Notes under the pieces: model-generated | The model's input: the letters and a program-made list of their open reading frames with translations, nothing else | What the model was told of the DNA's origin: nothing | Databases searched by the model: none | In this document: piece by piece, positions 54,150-63,863 of the stretch | Layout: every line of letters begins with the position of its first letter | Numbering within the stretch: position 1 is the stretch's first letter | Program-made: the position numbers and the translations under genes | Assembly (NCBI GenBank): GCA_028140795.1 | Contig: JAOIOW010000001.1 | Location: 336,466-400,465, forward strand | DNA: 64,000 nt | From: Fidelibacterota bacterium | GTDB taxonomy: Bacteria; Fidelibacterota; Marinisomatia; Marinisomatales; Marinisomataceae | Direction: 5' to 3'

Positions 54150-55232
54150 TCAAATTTGTGATATTTTGACATTTCTTGATGATAAGTAATCAAAAAGAAA
54201 ATTAATACAAGGCTCATTAGCGCCGACAATTTCAGGAGGGGAAACACCTTTTTTTGACCAAAGGTTTTCTAATAACATATTTACAGTTGCAGTGGCTGTA
54301 TAGCCAGTAGTTCTAGCCATTGAAGAAGATTTTGAAAGCATATCCATTTCATCATAAAGGTGATAATGGACATTTTGTTTATCTGCATTAATATTAATAT
54401 CTAGTACTGTGAATTCTGGTTCATGGTTTTCAAGTTTCCATTCAGAAAATAATTTTTCAACAGTTTGGTCAAAATTATTTTTATCAAATAAATTTTTATC
54501 AATCATCGATTGTATCAATAAAGCGTGTCCAGGATATCTTAAAGTTTTTTCTTTCATATTTGGTATGTGTGACATTGTAGTTAATATCGAACGAAGACCG
54601 TCAGTATTAAATGCTTCTAAAATTCCAACATTATAAATTTTTAGTTCTTCAATATCTGATAGCGCAGGTTTTATTTCCACTTTAGAATTAATCATCATTC
54701 TTGCAGGTCGGGTATATTCTTCAATAACATCTATGGGAGAAAATGGAGCTTTATAATTAAAAGGTGGAGATGGATTTTTTGGTAAGCCTCCTACCATATA
54801 ATCAAAAGAATTCACTTTAATTTTTTCATTCCAATATCCCAATAAAAAATTTGGTATACCTGGAGCTACGCCTGCATCTACAACGGCACAAACATCATTT
54901 TCTATTGCCAAATCGTTAAGCGAAAGAACATTCTCTGGAGAAAAAGATATATCAACAACATTTTTTTTACACTCGATAATTAAACGTAAAGCTTCAAATC
55001 CTAAAAATCCTGGAACAGCCAAAAGCACGATATCAGCATCAGCTATCCATGTGCGAAAATTTTCTTTATCTTGAATATCTATTTTTTGTATATGTATTGA
55101 CTGGTCTTCATTTTTGATTTCATTTAACAGATCTAAATTGGTGTCACCAAGATGAAGTTCATGATTTTTCGATAAATCAAGTGCCATTGTTTTTCCTACA
55201 AGACCAGCACCTACTTGGAAAATTTTTTTCAT
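54150..55232 (-). CDS. Saccharopine/lysine dehydrogenase family enzyme
   Basis: A 360-aa oxidoreductase. Rossmann start 'IFQVGAGLVGKTMALDLSKNHELHLGD', then 'ADIVLLAVPGFLGFEALRLIIECKKNVVDISF' and 'VVDAGVAPGIPNFLLGYW', which match the saccharopine dehydrogenase (NADP, glutamate-forming) family including lysine dehydrogenases. It could act in lysine breakdown or in carboxynorspermidine-type polyamine synthesis. ATG 55232 lies 9 nt after the tRNA-Asp 3' end with no SD, so the message is probably released by tRNA processing. Confidence 0.8.
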   Translation of the reverse strand: MKKIFQVGAGLVGKTMALDLSKNHELHLGDTNLDLLNEIKNEDQSIHIQKIDIQDKENFRTWIADADIVLLAVPGFLGFEALRLIIECKKNVVDISFSPENVLSLNDLAIENDVCAVVDAGVAPGIPNFLLGYWNEKIKVNSFDYMVGGLPKNPSPPFNYKAPFSPIDVIEEYTRPARMMINSKVEIKPALSDIEELKIYNVGILEAFNTDGLRSILTTMSHIPNMKEKTLRYPGHALLIQSMIDKNLFDKNNFDQTVEKLFSEWKLENHEPEFTVLDININADKQNVHYHLYDEMDMLSKSSSMARTTGYTATATVNMLLENLWSKKGVSPPEIVGANEPCINFLFDYLSSRNVKISQI

Positions 55233-55241
55233 TGAAAGTTG

Positions 55242-55315
<74 letters not shown>

Positions 55316-55318
55316 AAA

Positions 55319-55534
55319 TTATTTTTTGCTTAACAAAGCCATTGGAATTATAACCAAATAGCCAGCTAATAAAAGTAGTGGAGAAATAACTAAGCTTTGA
55401 AAACTATCTACTTCTCCTGAATACATTATCAAATAACCCATAATTATAACGAAAACTCCAACACCAAACAAAACATAATTTTTTCTTTTGTATGGCCATG
55501 AAAACTGTAAAGTTTTTTTATTTTTGTTTTCCAT
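55319..55534 (-). CDS. DUF3098-like small membrane protein
   Basis: A 71-aa protein when started at ATG 55534 ('MENKNKK'); the track's upstream start adds 18 unlike residues. It has two hydrophobic helices (about 19-36 and 46-66) with 'WPYKRKNYVLFGVGVFVIIMGYLIMYSG' and 'ISPLLLLAGYLVIIPMALL', like DUF3098 proteins of the Bacteroidota. Function unknown. It ends 3 nt before tRNA-Asp in the same direction, so it probably shares the transcript. Confidence 0.75.
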   Translation of the reverse strand: MENKNKKTLQFSWPYKRKNYVLFGVGVFVIIMGYLIMYSGEVDSFQSLVISPLLLLAGYLVIIPMALLSKK

Positions 55535-55587
55535 AATTGGAAAGTTAGTTGCGATAATTGTTGTTTGCAAAAATATTATTACATCCA

Positions 55588-55616
55588 TTGATTTGAAATA
55601 AGAAATAAGGTAATTT
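55588..55616 (+). promoter_or_regulatory. Candidate promoter for mltG
   Basis: TTGATT (55588-55593), a 17-nt spacer and TAATTT (55611-55616), 11 nt before ATG 55628. This would leave a leader of about 5 nt and no room for an SD. Confidence 0.35.
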
Positions 55617-55627
55617 CTAGCCCTCAG

Positions 55628-56617
55628 ATGAAAGAAATAAATACTACCTTATCTACAGCAATAACAATACTTATTATTTTTGTTACAAGTATGCTTTCAG
55701 TAAATAATCGTGAAGTAAATTCATCTGTCATAACTATTGAAAAAGGGATGTCATTAAATTCAGTTTCTAATTTATTATTGGAAAATGAAATTATAGTAAA
55801 TCAAAATATATTTAAGCTAAAAGTTATCACCAGAGGCTTAGCATCAAAAATTCCAACAGGTAGATTCTCAATTGATGGAAAGATATCAGACGCTATATTA
55901 ATTGATCTCATTTTTAATAAAGGTCCAATAAAATTAAAACTAACAATACCGGAAGGTTCACAATCGAAGAATCTTTTCAAAGATATTAATACATTATTGA
56001 ATACAGATTATGATTTTAACAAATACTTTAATTCAACCGAGATTTTAGAACAATATCAAGTGGATGCTTCATCGCTTGAAGGTTATCTTTACCCGGATAC
56101 ATATTATTTATATCATGATTCATCTCCAGAAATAATTATAGATCTTTTGTTGTCAGAATTTTGGAAAAAATTTGATAAAAATTTACAAGATAGAGCGAAT
56201 CAATTAGGATTTTCGGTACATGAAGTTGTAACTTTGGCGTCGATTATTGAAGGAGAAGCGATGCTAGATAGTGAGCGAAGTACAATTTCTTCAGTATATC
56301 ATAATAGATTAAAAATTAATATGAAACTACAAGCCGACCCAACGATACAATATATAATACCAGGTCCTCCAAAAACATTATCTAATAGAGATTTAAGAAT
56401 TAAGTCTGATTATAATACGTATCAGAATTATGGTTTGCCTCCCGGGCCAATAAATAATCCAGGCATTGCATCAATTAAAGCAGCATTATATCCTGAAGAT
56501 ACCAATTTCTTATTTTTTGTTGCACAAGGAGATGGGTCGCATGCATTTACAACAAATGAAAAAGACCATGAAGAGGCAAAAAGGATTTATAAAATTAACA
56601 AAAGAAAGAATAGATGA
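55628..56617 (+). CDS. mltG: Endolytic murein transglycosylase MltG
   Basis: A 329-aa YceG-family protein with one N-terminal TM anchor (about 10-26), a LysM-like beta segment and the catalytic domain. 'LTIPEGSQSKNLF', 'SLEGYLYPDTYYLY', 'LASIIEGEA' with the catalytic Glu (about 216), 'VYHNRLKINMKLQADPTIQY' and 'NTYQNYGLPPGPINNPG' are all diagnostic. It cuts nascent glycan strands in the periplasm and sets their length. It overlaps the helicase gene by ATGA. Confidence 0.94.
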   Translation: MKEINTTLSTAITILIIFVTSMLSVNNREVNSSVITIEKGMSLNSVSNLLLENEIIVNQNIFKLKVITRGLASKIPTGRFSIDGKISDAILIDLIFNKGPIKLKLTIPEGSQSKNLFKDINTLLNTDYDFNKYFNSTEILEQYQVDASSLEGYLYPDTYYLYHDSSPEIIIDLLLSEFWKKFDKNLQDRANQLGFSVHEVVTLASIIEGEAMLDSERSTISSVYHNRLKINMKLQADPTIQYIIPGPPKTLSNRDLRIKSDYNTYQNYGLPPGPINNPGIASIKAALYPEDTNFLFFVAQGDGSHAFTTNEKDHEEAKRIYKINKRKNR

Positions 56618-58779
56618 AGTTACAAGATTTAAACACTCAACAACTAAAAGCAGTCCAAACAGTAAATAAACCTGTTCTAGTGTTTGCAGGAGCAGGAAGT
56701 GGAAAAACAAGAGTACTTACTTATAAAGTTTGGCATTTAATCAAAGAAAAGCTTTTTAAGCCAGAAGAAATATTAGCATTAACCTTCACCAATAAAGCCG
56801 CCGCAGAAATGAAATTAAGAATTCAAGAAAGTATATCTTGTGATGGAGTAAATGTTGGAACATTTCATTCAATAGGTGCTCGTATGTTAAGAATGCACAT
56901 CTCAACATTGGATGAAGGATATAATTCTAGTTTTACTATTTACGATACTTCCGATCAAAAATCTGTTATTAAAGAGGTTGTTGAAAATTTGAATCTTTCT
57001 GAATTTAAAGAGCTCAACGTTGGTTTCTTGAAAGTTCAAATTGATAAGTTTAAAAATGATAATCTTTCAATTAAAGATATAGAATCCAAAGCTCAAACAT
57101 TTGAAGATGAAAAAATTGTTGAGGTTTATAAGGCATATTGTGAAAAATTAAAATCAAACAATGCACTAGATTTTAATGATTTAATTCTCCTCCCAATTCG
57201 TCTATTAAAAGAAAATGCTAAAATTTTAAATTTTTATCAAAGCACATGGAAGTATGTATTAGTTGATGAATTTCAAGATACCAATTCACCACAATTTGAA
57301 ATTGTATCTTTACTAGCTGGAAAACATCAAAATATTACTGTAGTTGGCGATGATGACCAATCCATTTATGGTTGGAGAGGAGCTAATATTGATAATATCC
57401 TTACCAACTTTCAAGATACATTCTCAAAAAACATTGAGATTAAGCTTGAAAAAAATTATAGATCAACTCAACGTATTCTTGATGGAGCTTGGTCCGTTGT
57501 TTCAAATAATAAAAACAGAGCTGAAAAGAAGTTGGAAGCAACAAGAGGAAAAGGAGAAAAGATTTCACTGATTTCCACTGGAAGTGATGAAGAAGAATCA
57601 AATGCCATATGTGATGCAATTAAGTCTGAAATAAAACTTAATAAAAGTACTTTTAAAGATTTTGCAGTTTTATACAGAACAAATGCACAGTCAAGATCTA
57701 TAGAGCAAGCGATGGTAAAAGAAGGAATTCCATATAATATTGTAGGTGGGACAAAATTCTATGATAGGAAAGAGATTAAAGATGTGTTAGCATATTTAAC
57801 TTTGGTGGCAAATAGTAATGATGATGTAGCTCTTAGGCGTATCATTAATTTTCCTGTTAGAGGCATTGGAGAAAAATCAATAAAAATGTTTGTTGAGTTA
57901 GCATCCAAAAAGAAAATTTCACTGTTTGATAGTCTTGAATTTTGTAGAGATTTGAAATTAAGAGGAAAGCAACAAGATTCAATTGAAAGTTTTCATGCCT
58001 CAATCAAAAAATTTAGCAGTTTACTAGAAACTCTTGACCCTAAAGAGTTATTAAGAACTTTATTAGAAGAGTTTAATATTGAAAATTATTATAAAAATAA
58101 TCCTGTTGAACAAGATCGATATGATAATATTCAAGAGCTTAAAGCATCTGTTGATAAATTTTCTGATCAAGTTGGTGGAAATTTAAGAGACTTTCTCCAA
58201 GAAATTTCACTGTTTACAGATATTGATGAATGGGATGATAAAGATAATTCTATTACACTAATGACTGTACATGCAGCAAAAGGTCTTGAATTTCCAACCG
58301 TATTTATCGCTGGACTTGAACAAGGACTTTTTCCACTAGTTAGAATTGATGATGGACCCGATCAAATGGAAGAAGAAAGAAGATTATTTTATGTTGCGGT
58401 AACAAGAGCTATGGATCAGGTATACCTTTTAAATGCAAAATACAGAAGAAGATTTGGAGCTATGAATACCACATCATTTGTTCAATCAGATTTTTTAAAT
58501 GAAATTGATGAAGATGTTATAAAAGTTAAATCTTATAAATCAGTTTATACTCGAAGAATTGTTGGTACTGGAGAACAGAAAAAAATTCAAATTTCAAGAA
58601 CAGTTACAGAGTTTGATGACTTTAAAATTGGAGATCAAGTTCAACATAATCTTTTTGGAATAGGCACCATTCTTGTTTTGAGTGGTACAGGTGAAAATCA
58701 AAAAGTTGGTGTTGAATTTGATGGTGGTTTAAGAAAAAAATTAATTGTTAAGTACGCTCGTTTAAAAAAAATAGATTAA
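56614..58779 (+). CDS. UvrD/PcrA-type 3'-5' DNA helicase
   Basis: A 721-aa SF1A helicase. Q motif 'LNTQQLKAV', Walker A 'FAGAGSGKTRVLTYKV' (about 26-41), motif Ia 'ALTFTNKAAAEMKLRI', Walker B 'YVLVDEFQDTN', motif III 'VVGDDDQSIYGWRGA', motif IV 'LEKNYRST' and motif V/VI 'TVHAAKGLEFPTVFIAGLEQG', 'EERRLFYVAVTRA'. The C-terminal Tudor-like 'GDQVQHNLFGIGTILVL' binds RNA polymerase in PcrA/UvrD. It is probably a repair or replication-conflict helicase; PcrA versus UvrD naming is arbitrary here. Confidence 0.95.
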   Translation: MKLQDLNTQQLKAVQTVNKPVLVFAGAGSGKTRVLTYKVWHLIKEKLFKPEEILALTFTNKAAAEMKLRIQESISCDGVNVGTFHSIGARMLRMHISTLDEGYNSSFTIYDTSDQKSVIKEVVENLNLSEFKELNVGFLKVQIDKFKNDNLSIKDIESKAQTFEDEKIVEVYKAYCEKLKSNNALDFNDLILLPIRLLKENAKILNFYQSTWKYVLVDEFQDTNSPQFEIVSLLAGKHQNITVVGDDDQSIYGWRGANIDNILTNFQDTFSKNIEIKLEKNYRSTQRILDGAWSVVSNNKNRAEKKLEATRGKGEKISLISTGSDEEESNAICDAIKSEIKLNKSTFKDFAVLYRTNAQSRSIEQAMVKEGIPYNIVGGTKFYDRKEIKDVLAYLTLVANSNDDVALRRIINFPVRGIGEKSIKMFVELASKKKISLFDSLEFCRDLKLRGKQQDSIESFHASIKKFSSLLETLDPKELLRTLLEEFNIENYYKNNPVEQDRYDNIQELKASVDKFSDQVGGNLRDFLQEISLFTDIDEWDDKDNSITLMTVHAAKGLEFPTVFIAGLEQGLFPLVRIDDGPDQMEEERRLFYVAVTRAMDQVYLLNAKYRRRFGAMNTTSFVQSDFLNEIDEDVIKVKSYKSVYTRRIVGTGEQKKIQISRTVTEFDDFKIGDQVQHNLFGIGTILVLSGTGENQKVGVEFDGGLRKKLIVKYARLKKID

Positions 58780-58807
58780 AAAATCAATTTAGTGTAATTT
58801 GATATAT

Positions 58808-59272
58808 ATGCAAAATTTAATACCATGTAGATTTCATATAGAAGTTGAGGCAGTCCTCAAAAGTGAAGGGTTGAGAGCTACTAAACAAAGGCTTGACATT
58901 TGGGATGAGCTTTGTTCTACAGATAGTCATCGTGATATTGAAACCATTCTTAGCGATCTTAAAAAAAAGAAAATTAATGTTTCAAGAGCCACATTATATA
59001 GAACAATTGATGTATTTGTAAAACATGGTCTTTTAAAGAAAATAACTTTAGATAGCGGAAAATTTCTTTATGAGCACAATAAAAAAACAATTACTCCAAA
59101 TCATGATCATATTGTCTGCGAAGATTGCGGAGAAATATTTGAATTTTATGATAATAAAATTCCCTCAATCGAAAAGAAAATTGCTGATGACTTAAATATG
59201 AGCCTTACAAAACGCGTACATCAATTATCCGCTACTTGTAAAGATAGCAATTGTGCACATTCAAAAAATTAA
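58808..59272 (+). CDS. Fur family transcriptional regulator
   Basis: A 154-aa protein with ATG 58808 as likely start; the track's TTG is three codons upstream. The winged helix has 'GLRATKQRLDIWDEL' and 'NVSRATLYRTIDVFVKHGLL' (about 60-79). The metal domain shows 'NHDHIVCEDCGEIFEF' and a C-terminal 'CKDSNC', giving two Cys pairs for a structural zinc. Which metal or signal it senses (Fe, Zn, Mn or peroxide) cannot be told. No Fur box was sought successfully. TAATTT (58795-58800) ends 7 nt before ATG, another possible leaderless start. Confidence 0.92.
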   Translation: MQNLIPCRFHIEVEAVLKSEGLRATKQRLDIWDELCSTDSHRDIETILSDLKKKKINVSRATLYRTIDVFVKHGLLKKITLDSGKFLYEHNKKTITPNHDHIVCEDCGEIFEFYDNKIPSIEKKIADDLNMSLTKRVHQLSATCKDSNCAHSKN

Positions 59273-59276
59273 TAAG

Positions 59277-60158
59277 ATGAAATCCATTCTTATTTCAAAT
59301 ATGGTTGCTGATATGAAGCTTCAAGGATTCTATTTATGTTTAGAAAAAAAATCACTTAAGAAAAAAGACGGTTCAACCTATTTAAATTTACTTTTGCAAG
59401 ATAAGTCGGGTCTAATTAGAGCAAGAATATGGGATAATGTTCAAAAACTTTCTAAAAAGTTTAGTAATGGAGACCCCGTAGCTGTAAAAGGTGTAACATA
59501 TCAATATGGAGAAAATGTATTAATCAAAATTGATAATATTTCTCGTGCTAATGAGAAAAAATATAAAAAATATGGATTCGAAGCATCTGACTTAATTCCA
59601 ACTTCTAAAAAAAATCCAAGTGAATTGTGGAAAGAATTGACTAAAGAAGTAAACTTAATTTCAAAGAACCATTTGAAAAAAGTCACAAAAAATATCTTAA
59701 GAGACCATAAGGAAAAGTTTAAAGTTTATCCTGCTAGCATCTCATATCATTACAATTATCAAAATGGTTTAATGGAGCAAACAGTATCACTTTTAAAAAT
59801 TGCAAAGCAGGTTGGTTCACATTATAATATCGATATAGATTTATTAATATCTGGAGTATGCCTTCATCAAATTGGTAAGCTTTATTCTATTAATCTTGGT
59901 TCTTCAATCTCTAAATCGAATCATAAATCTTTAGTTGGAAATGCTATCCTTTCAAGAGACATTGTTAATAAATATATTTCTGAAGTTAAAAATTTTCCAG
60001 AAGATGATAAGCTTAGTTTAGAACATTTAATTTTATCGTATCAAGGAAGAAAAGAGTGGCAAAGCCCTGTAGAGCCCCAAACGCTTGAAGCAATATTATT
60101 ACATTCTATCAATTTTATAGATTCTAAAATTAATTTTATGAGAAGAGATGAATCATAA
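59277..60158 (+). CDS. YhaM-like OB-fold/HD-domain protein, probably catalytically dead
   Basis: A 293-aa protein; ATG 59277 gives a proper OB-fold start ('MKSILISNMVADMKLQGFYLCLEKK'), while the track's GTG adds 8 residues. It has an N-terminal OB nucleic-acid domain (about 10-90, 'LLLQDKSGLIRARIWDN') and a C-terminal HD-like domain (about 150-285), as in the 3'-5' exoribonuclease YhaM. The metal ligands are eroded: HD is HQ (197-198), EHT is EQT (167-169), SHHG is SYQG (254-257), and a later Asp is N279. It may keep RNA binding without cutting. Overlaps the next gene by 11 bp. Confidence 0.8.
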   Translation: MKSILISNMVADMKLQGFYLCLEKKSLKKKDGSTYLNLLLQDKSGLIRARIWDNVQKLSKKFSNGDPVAVKGVTYQYGENVLIKIDNISRANEKKYKKYGFEASDLIPTSKKNPSELWKELTKEVNLISKNHLKKVTKNILRDHKEKFKVYPASISYHYNYQNGLMEQTVSLLKIAKQVGSHYNIDIDLLISGVCLHQIGKLYSINLGSSISKSNHKSLVGNAILSRDIVNKYISEVKNFPEDDKLSLEHLILSYQGRKEWQSPVEPQTLEAILLHSINFIDSKINFMRRDES

Positions 60159-61773
60159 AAAAATTTATGTTTTATTTTCTTTTCTAACTTCCATTGTTTT
60201 TACACAAGAAAGTATTCCTTTTGATATCTCTAAACAATTTGCAGTCCCTTTGGAAAACAATCAGCTTATTTGGAATTCAGATATATCATTTAACAATCTG
60301 TTGATTGATAGATCTACTAGGAATTTTAAGACTAAATTTGAGAAATTAAAGTTCGAAGCAATTCCTGAAGATTCATCTTATGTGAAAAGTAAATTCATTT
60401 ATGAATTTGGTGATTATGGATATGATAAATTGAGCGTTGGATTAAAAAAGCATTCTCCTAATGAAACATTTCAATTTTCAGGATCAAAGAAAAGTTATTT
60501 TGGTCAGTATTCAGAATTTTCAAATGCGGAAAATCCTCCATTAAGTTTATTTTATCAATTTGATTTTTCAAAAAAATTTGATAAAAATAAACTGTATTCT
60601 TCTGTTGGATACTTTAGGGAAGAATCACAATTTAACTTTAACTCTACTGAGTTTGACTCGTCTTTAAATAGTGAATTTTCTGATTTTTTGTCACTAACAA
60701 TTGGAAATAAGTTTATTAAAAATAATTACAATTTTGATTTACAATTAAATCACGTAAGTAAATTTGAATCTTTACTTCTTAATGAATATGCTATTAATAA
60801 CAAATATGATTTAGAAAGAAATAGATTAAAAGCTTCAATTCAAAAAAATAACTTCTTAGCTCTAAATGTTATTCTAAATAATAGTTATTATTTTGATGAA
60901 AGATCTTCAAATGGATTTTCTTTGAATGCTTTAACCCTTACTACACAAATTAATAACTTTCCAACGCCTAAAGGAAGTTCCTATCCAGTTGGTGAAATTG
61001 TTTATGGCATTGATTTAATTGAAAACAGTGTTAAGCCAAATATCTACTATAAAAATATATTTGGAAATCTTGATGTAGTTTTTAAAACAAGAAATCAGCA
61101 TTCAATGGTTCTTTTTGATGTTTATGATTTTGATGGCAAGGGAAGATTCAGAGGAAATGAAGTTGAAGAATGGAAGAACTTATCACTTACATACTATTTT
61201 AATACCAAAATAGATTTTTCAGCTTCATTAAAGTATGTTGAGGCAGATAATGTTATTGTACCTATTGAGTTGGGAGAGGTCTTCATTCCAGAATCTGATA
61301 GATATGAGTTTATCGATGACAATATGATGTCTATTCAATCAAACTTTAAAATTCCAATGAAATATGGATCATTAAATCTTAATCATTCTTATAATTTTTA
61401 TGATAGCTTAATAAGTTCAAATAGAAAGCATAATCTCAGACTTGATTATTTATATAATTTATCATTTGTCAAAAATAACTTAGGGATTAATGGAAAGCTG
61501 AGCTTAGAATACATGTCCAAAAATAATTCCGATATGAGTTTTAATTATTTTAAAAATATGCCAGAAAGAAGAAATAATATTGATTCTGATGATTATATCA
61601 ATATTTCTATAAACGCTGATATTTTAATATCTGATGTAATACTTACTGTTAGACTTCAAAATGCATTAAATAAGTTTAATTCAGACAAAGACTACTCATT
61701 GAGAAATCATGAATATTTTAACCCAATAAGTAGTCTATTAACATTTGGTATTATCTGGGAATTTGATGATTAG
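60148..61773 (+). CDS. Outer-membrane beta-barrel-like protein of unknown function
   Basis: A 541-aa protein with a signal peptide (about 1-19, ending FTQ). The body is full of alternating aromatic/polar strands ('KFIYEFGDYGYDKLSVGLKK', 'LSLTYYFNTKIDFSASLKYVEAD') and ends '...LLTFGIIWEFDD', all typical of barrel proteins. There is no plug or TonB-box region. GAGAAG precedes ATG 60148. It is coupled to the YhaM-like gene, and its stop shares two bases with the convergent TonB receptor stop (TTAG). I do not recognise a family; it could be a porin or an assembly protein. Confidence 0.65.
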   Translation: MNHKKIYVLFSFLTSIVFTQESIPFDISKQFAVPLENNQLIWNSDISFNNLLIDRSTRNFKTKFEKLKFEAIPEDSSYVKSKFIYEFGDYGYDKLSVGLKKHSPNETFQFSGSKKSYFGQYSEFSNAENPPLSLFYQFDFSKKFDKNKLYSSVGYFREESQFNFNSTEFDSSLNSEFSDFLSLTIGNKFIKNNYNFDLQLNHVSKFESLLLNEYAINNKYDLERNRLKASIQKNNFLALNVILNNSYYFDERSSNGFSLNALTLTTQINNFPTPKGSSYPVGEIVYGIDLIENSVKPNIYYKNIFGNLDVVFKTRNQHSMVLFDVYDFDGKGRFRGNEVEEWKNLSLTYYFNTKIDFSASLKYVEADNVIVPIELGEVFIPESDRYEFIDDNMMSIQSNFKIPMKYGSLNLNHSYNFYDSLISSNRKHNLRLDYLYNLSFVKNNLGINGKLSLEYMSKNNSDMSFNYFKNMPERRNNIDSDDYINISINADILISDVILTVRLQNALNKFNSDKDYSLRNHEYFNPISSLLTFGIIWEFDD

Positions 61774-63836
61774 ATTTTATACTCTAAAGTAAAATTCACA
61801 CTTCTTCCAGGTTCAGGATATCCAATTGTAGATATATATTCCTCATCCAACAGGTTATCTACTGTTAAATTAAATACTACTACGTTTCTTCCTTGCCAGT
61901 TAAAAAGGTTTGAAACACCAAAACTAAGTAATCCATACGATTCATCATCTACTTGCTCTGCAAACGATGACGCATACTGCAAGATTCTATTTCCAGTAAA
62001 TTTATAATTGAGCGAATAATGGGTTGAGTTGTTTTGTTTATAAACCATTAACAGACTAGCTGAATTATCAGGAACATATAAGAGTTTTTCATCAATATCT
62101 TTGTCTAAGGATTCATAAACATTATATGATAATTGCATTTGAAAATTTGAAAACTCCTTTAAATACTGAATATTATATGAAGTTCGTTCAGCTGATGATA
62201 CATTTATTGGAATATATTTGAAATCTTCGTTAGGCTGCCACACAATCAAATCTTTATAATCTTTAATTGAGGCAGTTAATTTAATTTTACCTAAAAACGA
62301 TTGATTTGACATTGAAAAGGCGAAATATTGACTTTCTTCAGGCTTGAGCTCTTCATTTCCTGCACTGTACAGACCATCAGGCCAAAACAAATCATTCATT
62401 GTTGGAAATTGAAATGAAGAACCTACATCTAAATTAAAATCAAAAGAACTTTTCGAATTGTTAAATTGGTTCAAGGCTTCAAATCCTAAATTAAATGTAG
62501 ATTTTTTATTTTCTTCTCTTGAATCAAATCTTAATGATGGAGATAATTTATAGTCATTTTCAATATTAACATAATTACCAGAAAATGCGTAGGAAGTAGT
62601 TTTTAATTCACGTCTACTAAGATCACTGCTATCCACGCGTTCTGTTTTTTCGGTAAATGATGCTTCATAATTCAATGAAGGACTTATTGAATATTTTCCA
62701 TCAACTTTAAATGATGAATATTCTAATTCATGTTCACTAAGAGTTGGAAAAGATCCATTAGAATCATCATAAACTTGATTATTATCAGATCTATTCATAG
62801 AAATATTTAATGAACCTTTTTTAAAAAATTTATTAAATGATAATGCAAATAGTTCAAAGTCATCAGTTCTCGTTGCGCTATCAGATGGAAAGCTAGTGCT
62901 TCCAGCTACTCCGCGAGTATTTTCAGTTTTTAGAGTAAACATATTTACTATAAAATCATCTCTAACTATAAATTGCCTGTCAATAGCTAGAAAAAATTGA
63001 TCTAAATAGTTATTTAAGCGCTCAATTTTTTGTCCAGTAATTGAATCATTAAATTTATAGTCACCATCATAAGATGTTTTACCAAACATTATATTCCTTT
63101 TTGATGTTGATCTATTTATGGAATAATTTGCTCCATATTGTGAAAAGCCAAAGTCACCAACACTAAAAAACGCATTATTTTCTGTTACGTTGTTATTAAT
63201 GTTTAGTGAGCCATCTATAGAACCAGAACCATATTTGGTCCCTGAGTTTAATCTGTAGTTGATAGATTTTAGAGCAAAGGATGGTAAAGTAGAAAGATCA
63301 ACTTGTCCATTCATTGCATCTGTTAAATCAACGCCGTTATAAAGCACTTTAGTATGTCTAGCAAATCCACCATCAAATGATGCTGATGATACACCAGCAT
63401 ATCCACCGTAAGTTCTCATCTCTAATGATGGAATATGATTCAGAGAACCTCCTCTGGAATAACTTCCTAAACTATTTAAAGATGTCTTATTTTTTAGATA
63501 CTGGTCATTATTTGAGCCGTAAACATCTACTGCTTCAAGTGCAATATCTTCACTCAATAATACAATTGATTTTCCTTTAATTTCATTTATTGCAAGCGAA
63601 GTCTTTTTGAATCCAATTCTTTCAAAAGATAATTGTGCAGTATTTGAAGCATTGATTGTAAACACACCATTGAAATCTGTAATTGCCCAATTTTTTTTGT
63701 CAACATTTGAATTAACCTCTTCAATAATAACATATGGTATTGGTTCACCAGAAATATCTTTCACTAGACCTGTAAACGACTGCCCTAAAAGATTACTTAG
63801 AATTAAAGCAAAAAATATATATGATTTTTTCATCAT
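61770..63836 (-). CDS. btuB: BtuB-like TonB-dependent receptor for cobalamin
   Basis: A 688-aa outer-membrane receptor: signal (about 1-19), a CarboxypepD_reg-like domain (about 20-95, 'GLVKDISGEPIPYVIIEE'), plug (about 115-215, 'SLEMRTYGGYAGVSSASFDGGFARHTKVLYNGVDL'), then the barrel ending 'GRSVNFTLEYKI'. Substrate is inferred from the cobalamin riboswitch directly upstream on the same strand; without it this would be only a generic receptor. ATGs at 63836 and 63833 are both possible. GGAGG lies 5 and 8 nt away respectively, so the second start is slightly better placed. Confidence 0.85.
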   Translation of the reverse strand: MMKKSYIFFALILSNLLGQSFTGLVKDISGEPIPYVIIEEVNSNVDKKNWAITDFNGVFTINASNTAQLSFERIGFKKTSLAINEIKGKSIVLLSEDIALEAVDVYGSNNDQYLKNKTSLNSLGSYSRGGSLNHIPSLEMRTYGGYAGVSSASFDGGFARHTKVLYNGVDLTDAMNGQVDLSTLPSFALKSINYRLNSGTKYGSGSIDGSLNINNNVTENNAFFSVGDFGFSQYGANYSINRSTSKRNIMFGKTSYDGDYKFNDSITGQKIERLNNYLDQFFLAIDRQFIVRDDFIVNMFTLKTENTRGVAGSTSFPSDSATRTDDFELFALSFNKFFKKGSLNISMNRSDNNQVYDDSNGSFPTLSEHELEYSSFKVDGKYSISPSLNYEASFTEKTERVDSSDLSRRELKTTSYAFSGNYVNIENDYKLSPSLRFDSREENKKSTFNLGFEALNQFNNSKSSFDFNLDVGSSFQFPTMNDLFWPDGLYSAGNEELKPEESQYFAFSMSNQSFLGKIKLTASIKDYKDLIVWQPNEDFKYIPINVSSAERTSYNIQYLKEFSNFQMQLSYNVYESLDKDIDEKLLYVPDNSASLLMVYKQNNSTHYSLNYKFTGNRILQYASSFAEQVDDESYGLLSFGVSNLFNWQGRNVVVFNLTVDNLLDEEYISTIGYPEPGRSVNFTLEYKI

Positions 63837-63841
63837 ACTTT

Positions 63842-63846
63842 CCTCC
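63842..63846 (-). promoter_or_regulatory. Strong Shine-Dalgarno of the btuB-like gene
   Basis: GGAGG on the minus strand, 5 nt before ATG 63836 and 8 nt before ATG 63833. It follows the riboswitch by about 18 nt, so it is the likely target of ligand-dependent masking. Confidence 0.7.
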
Positions 63847-63863
63847 GAAGTTTATTAATATTT

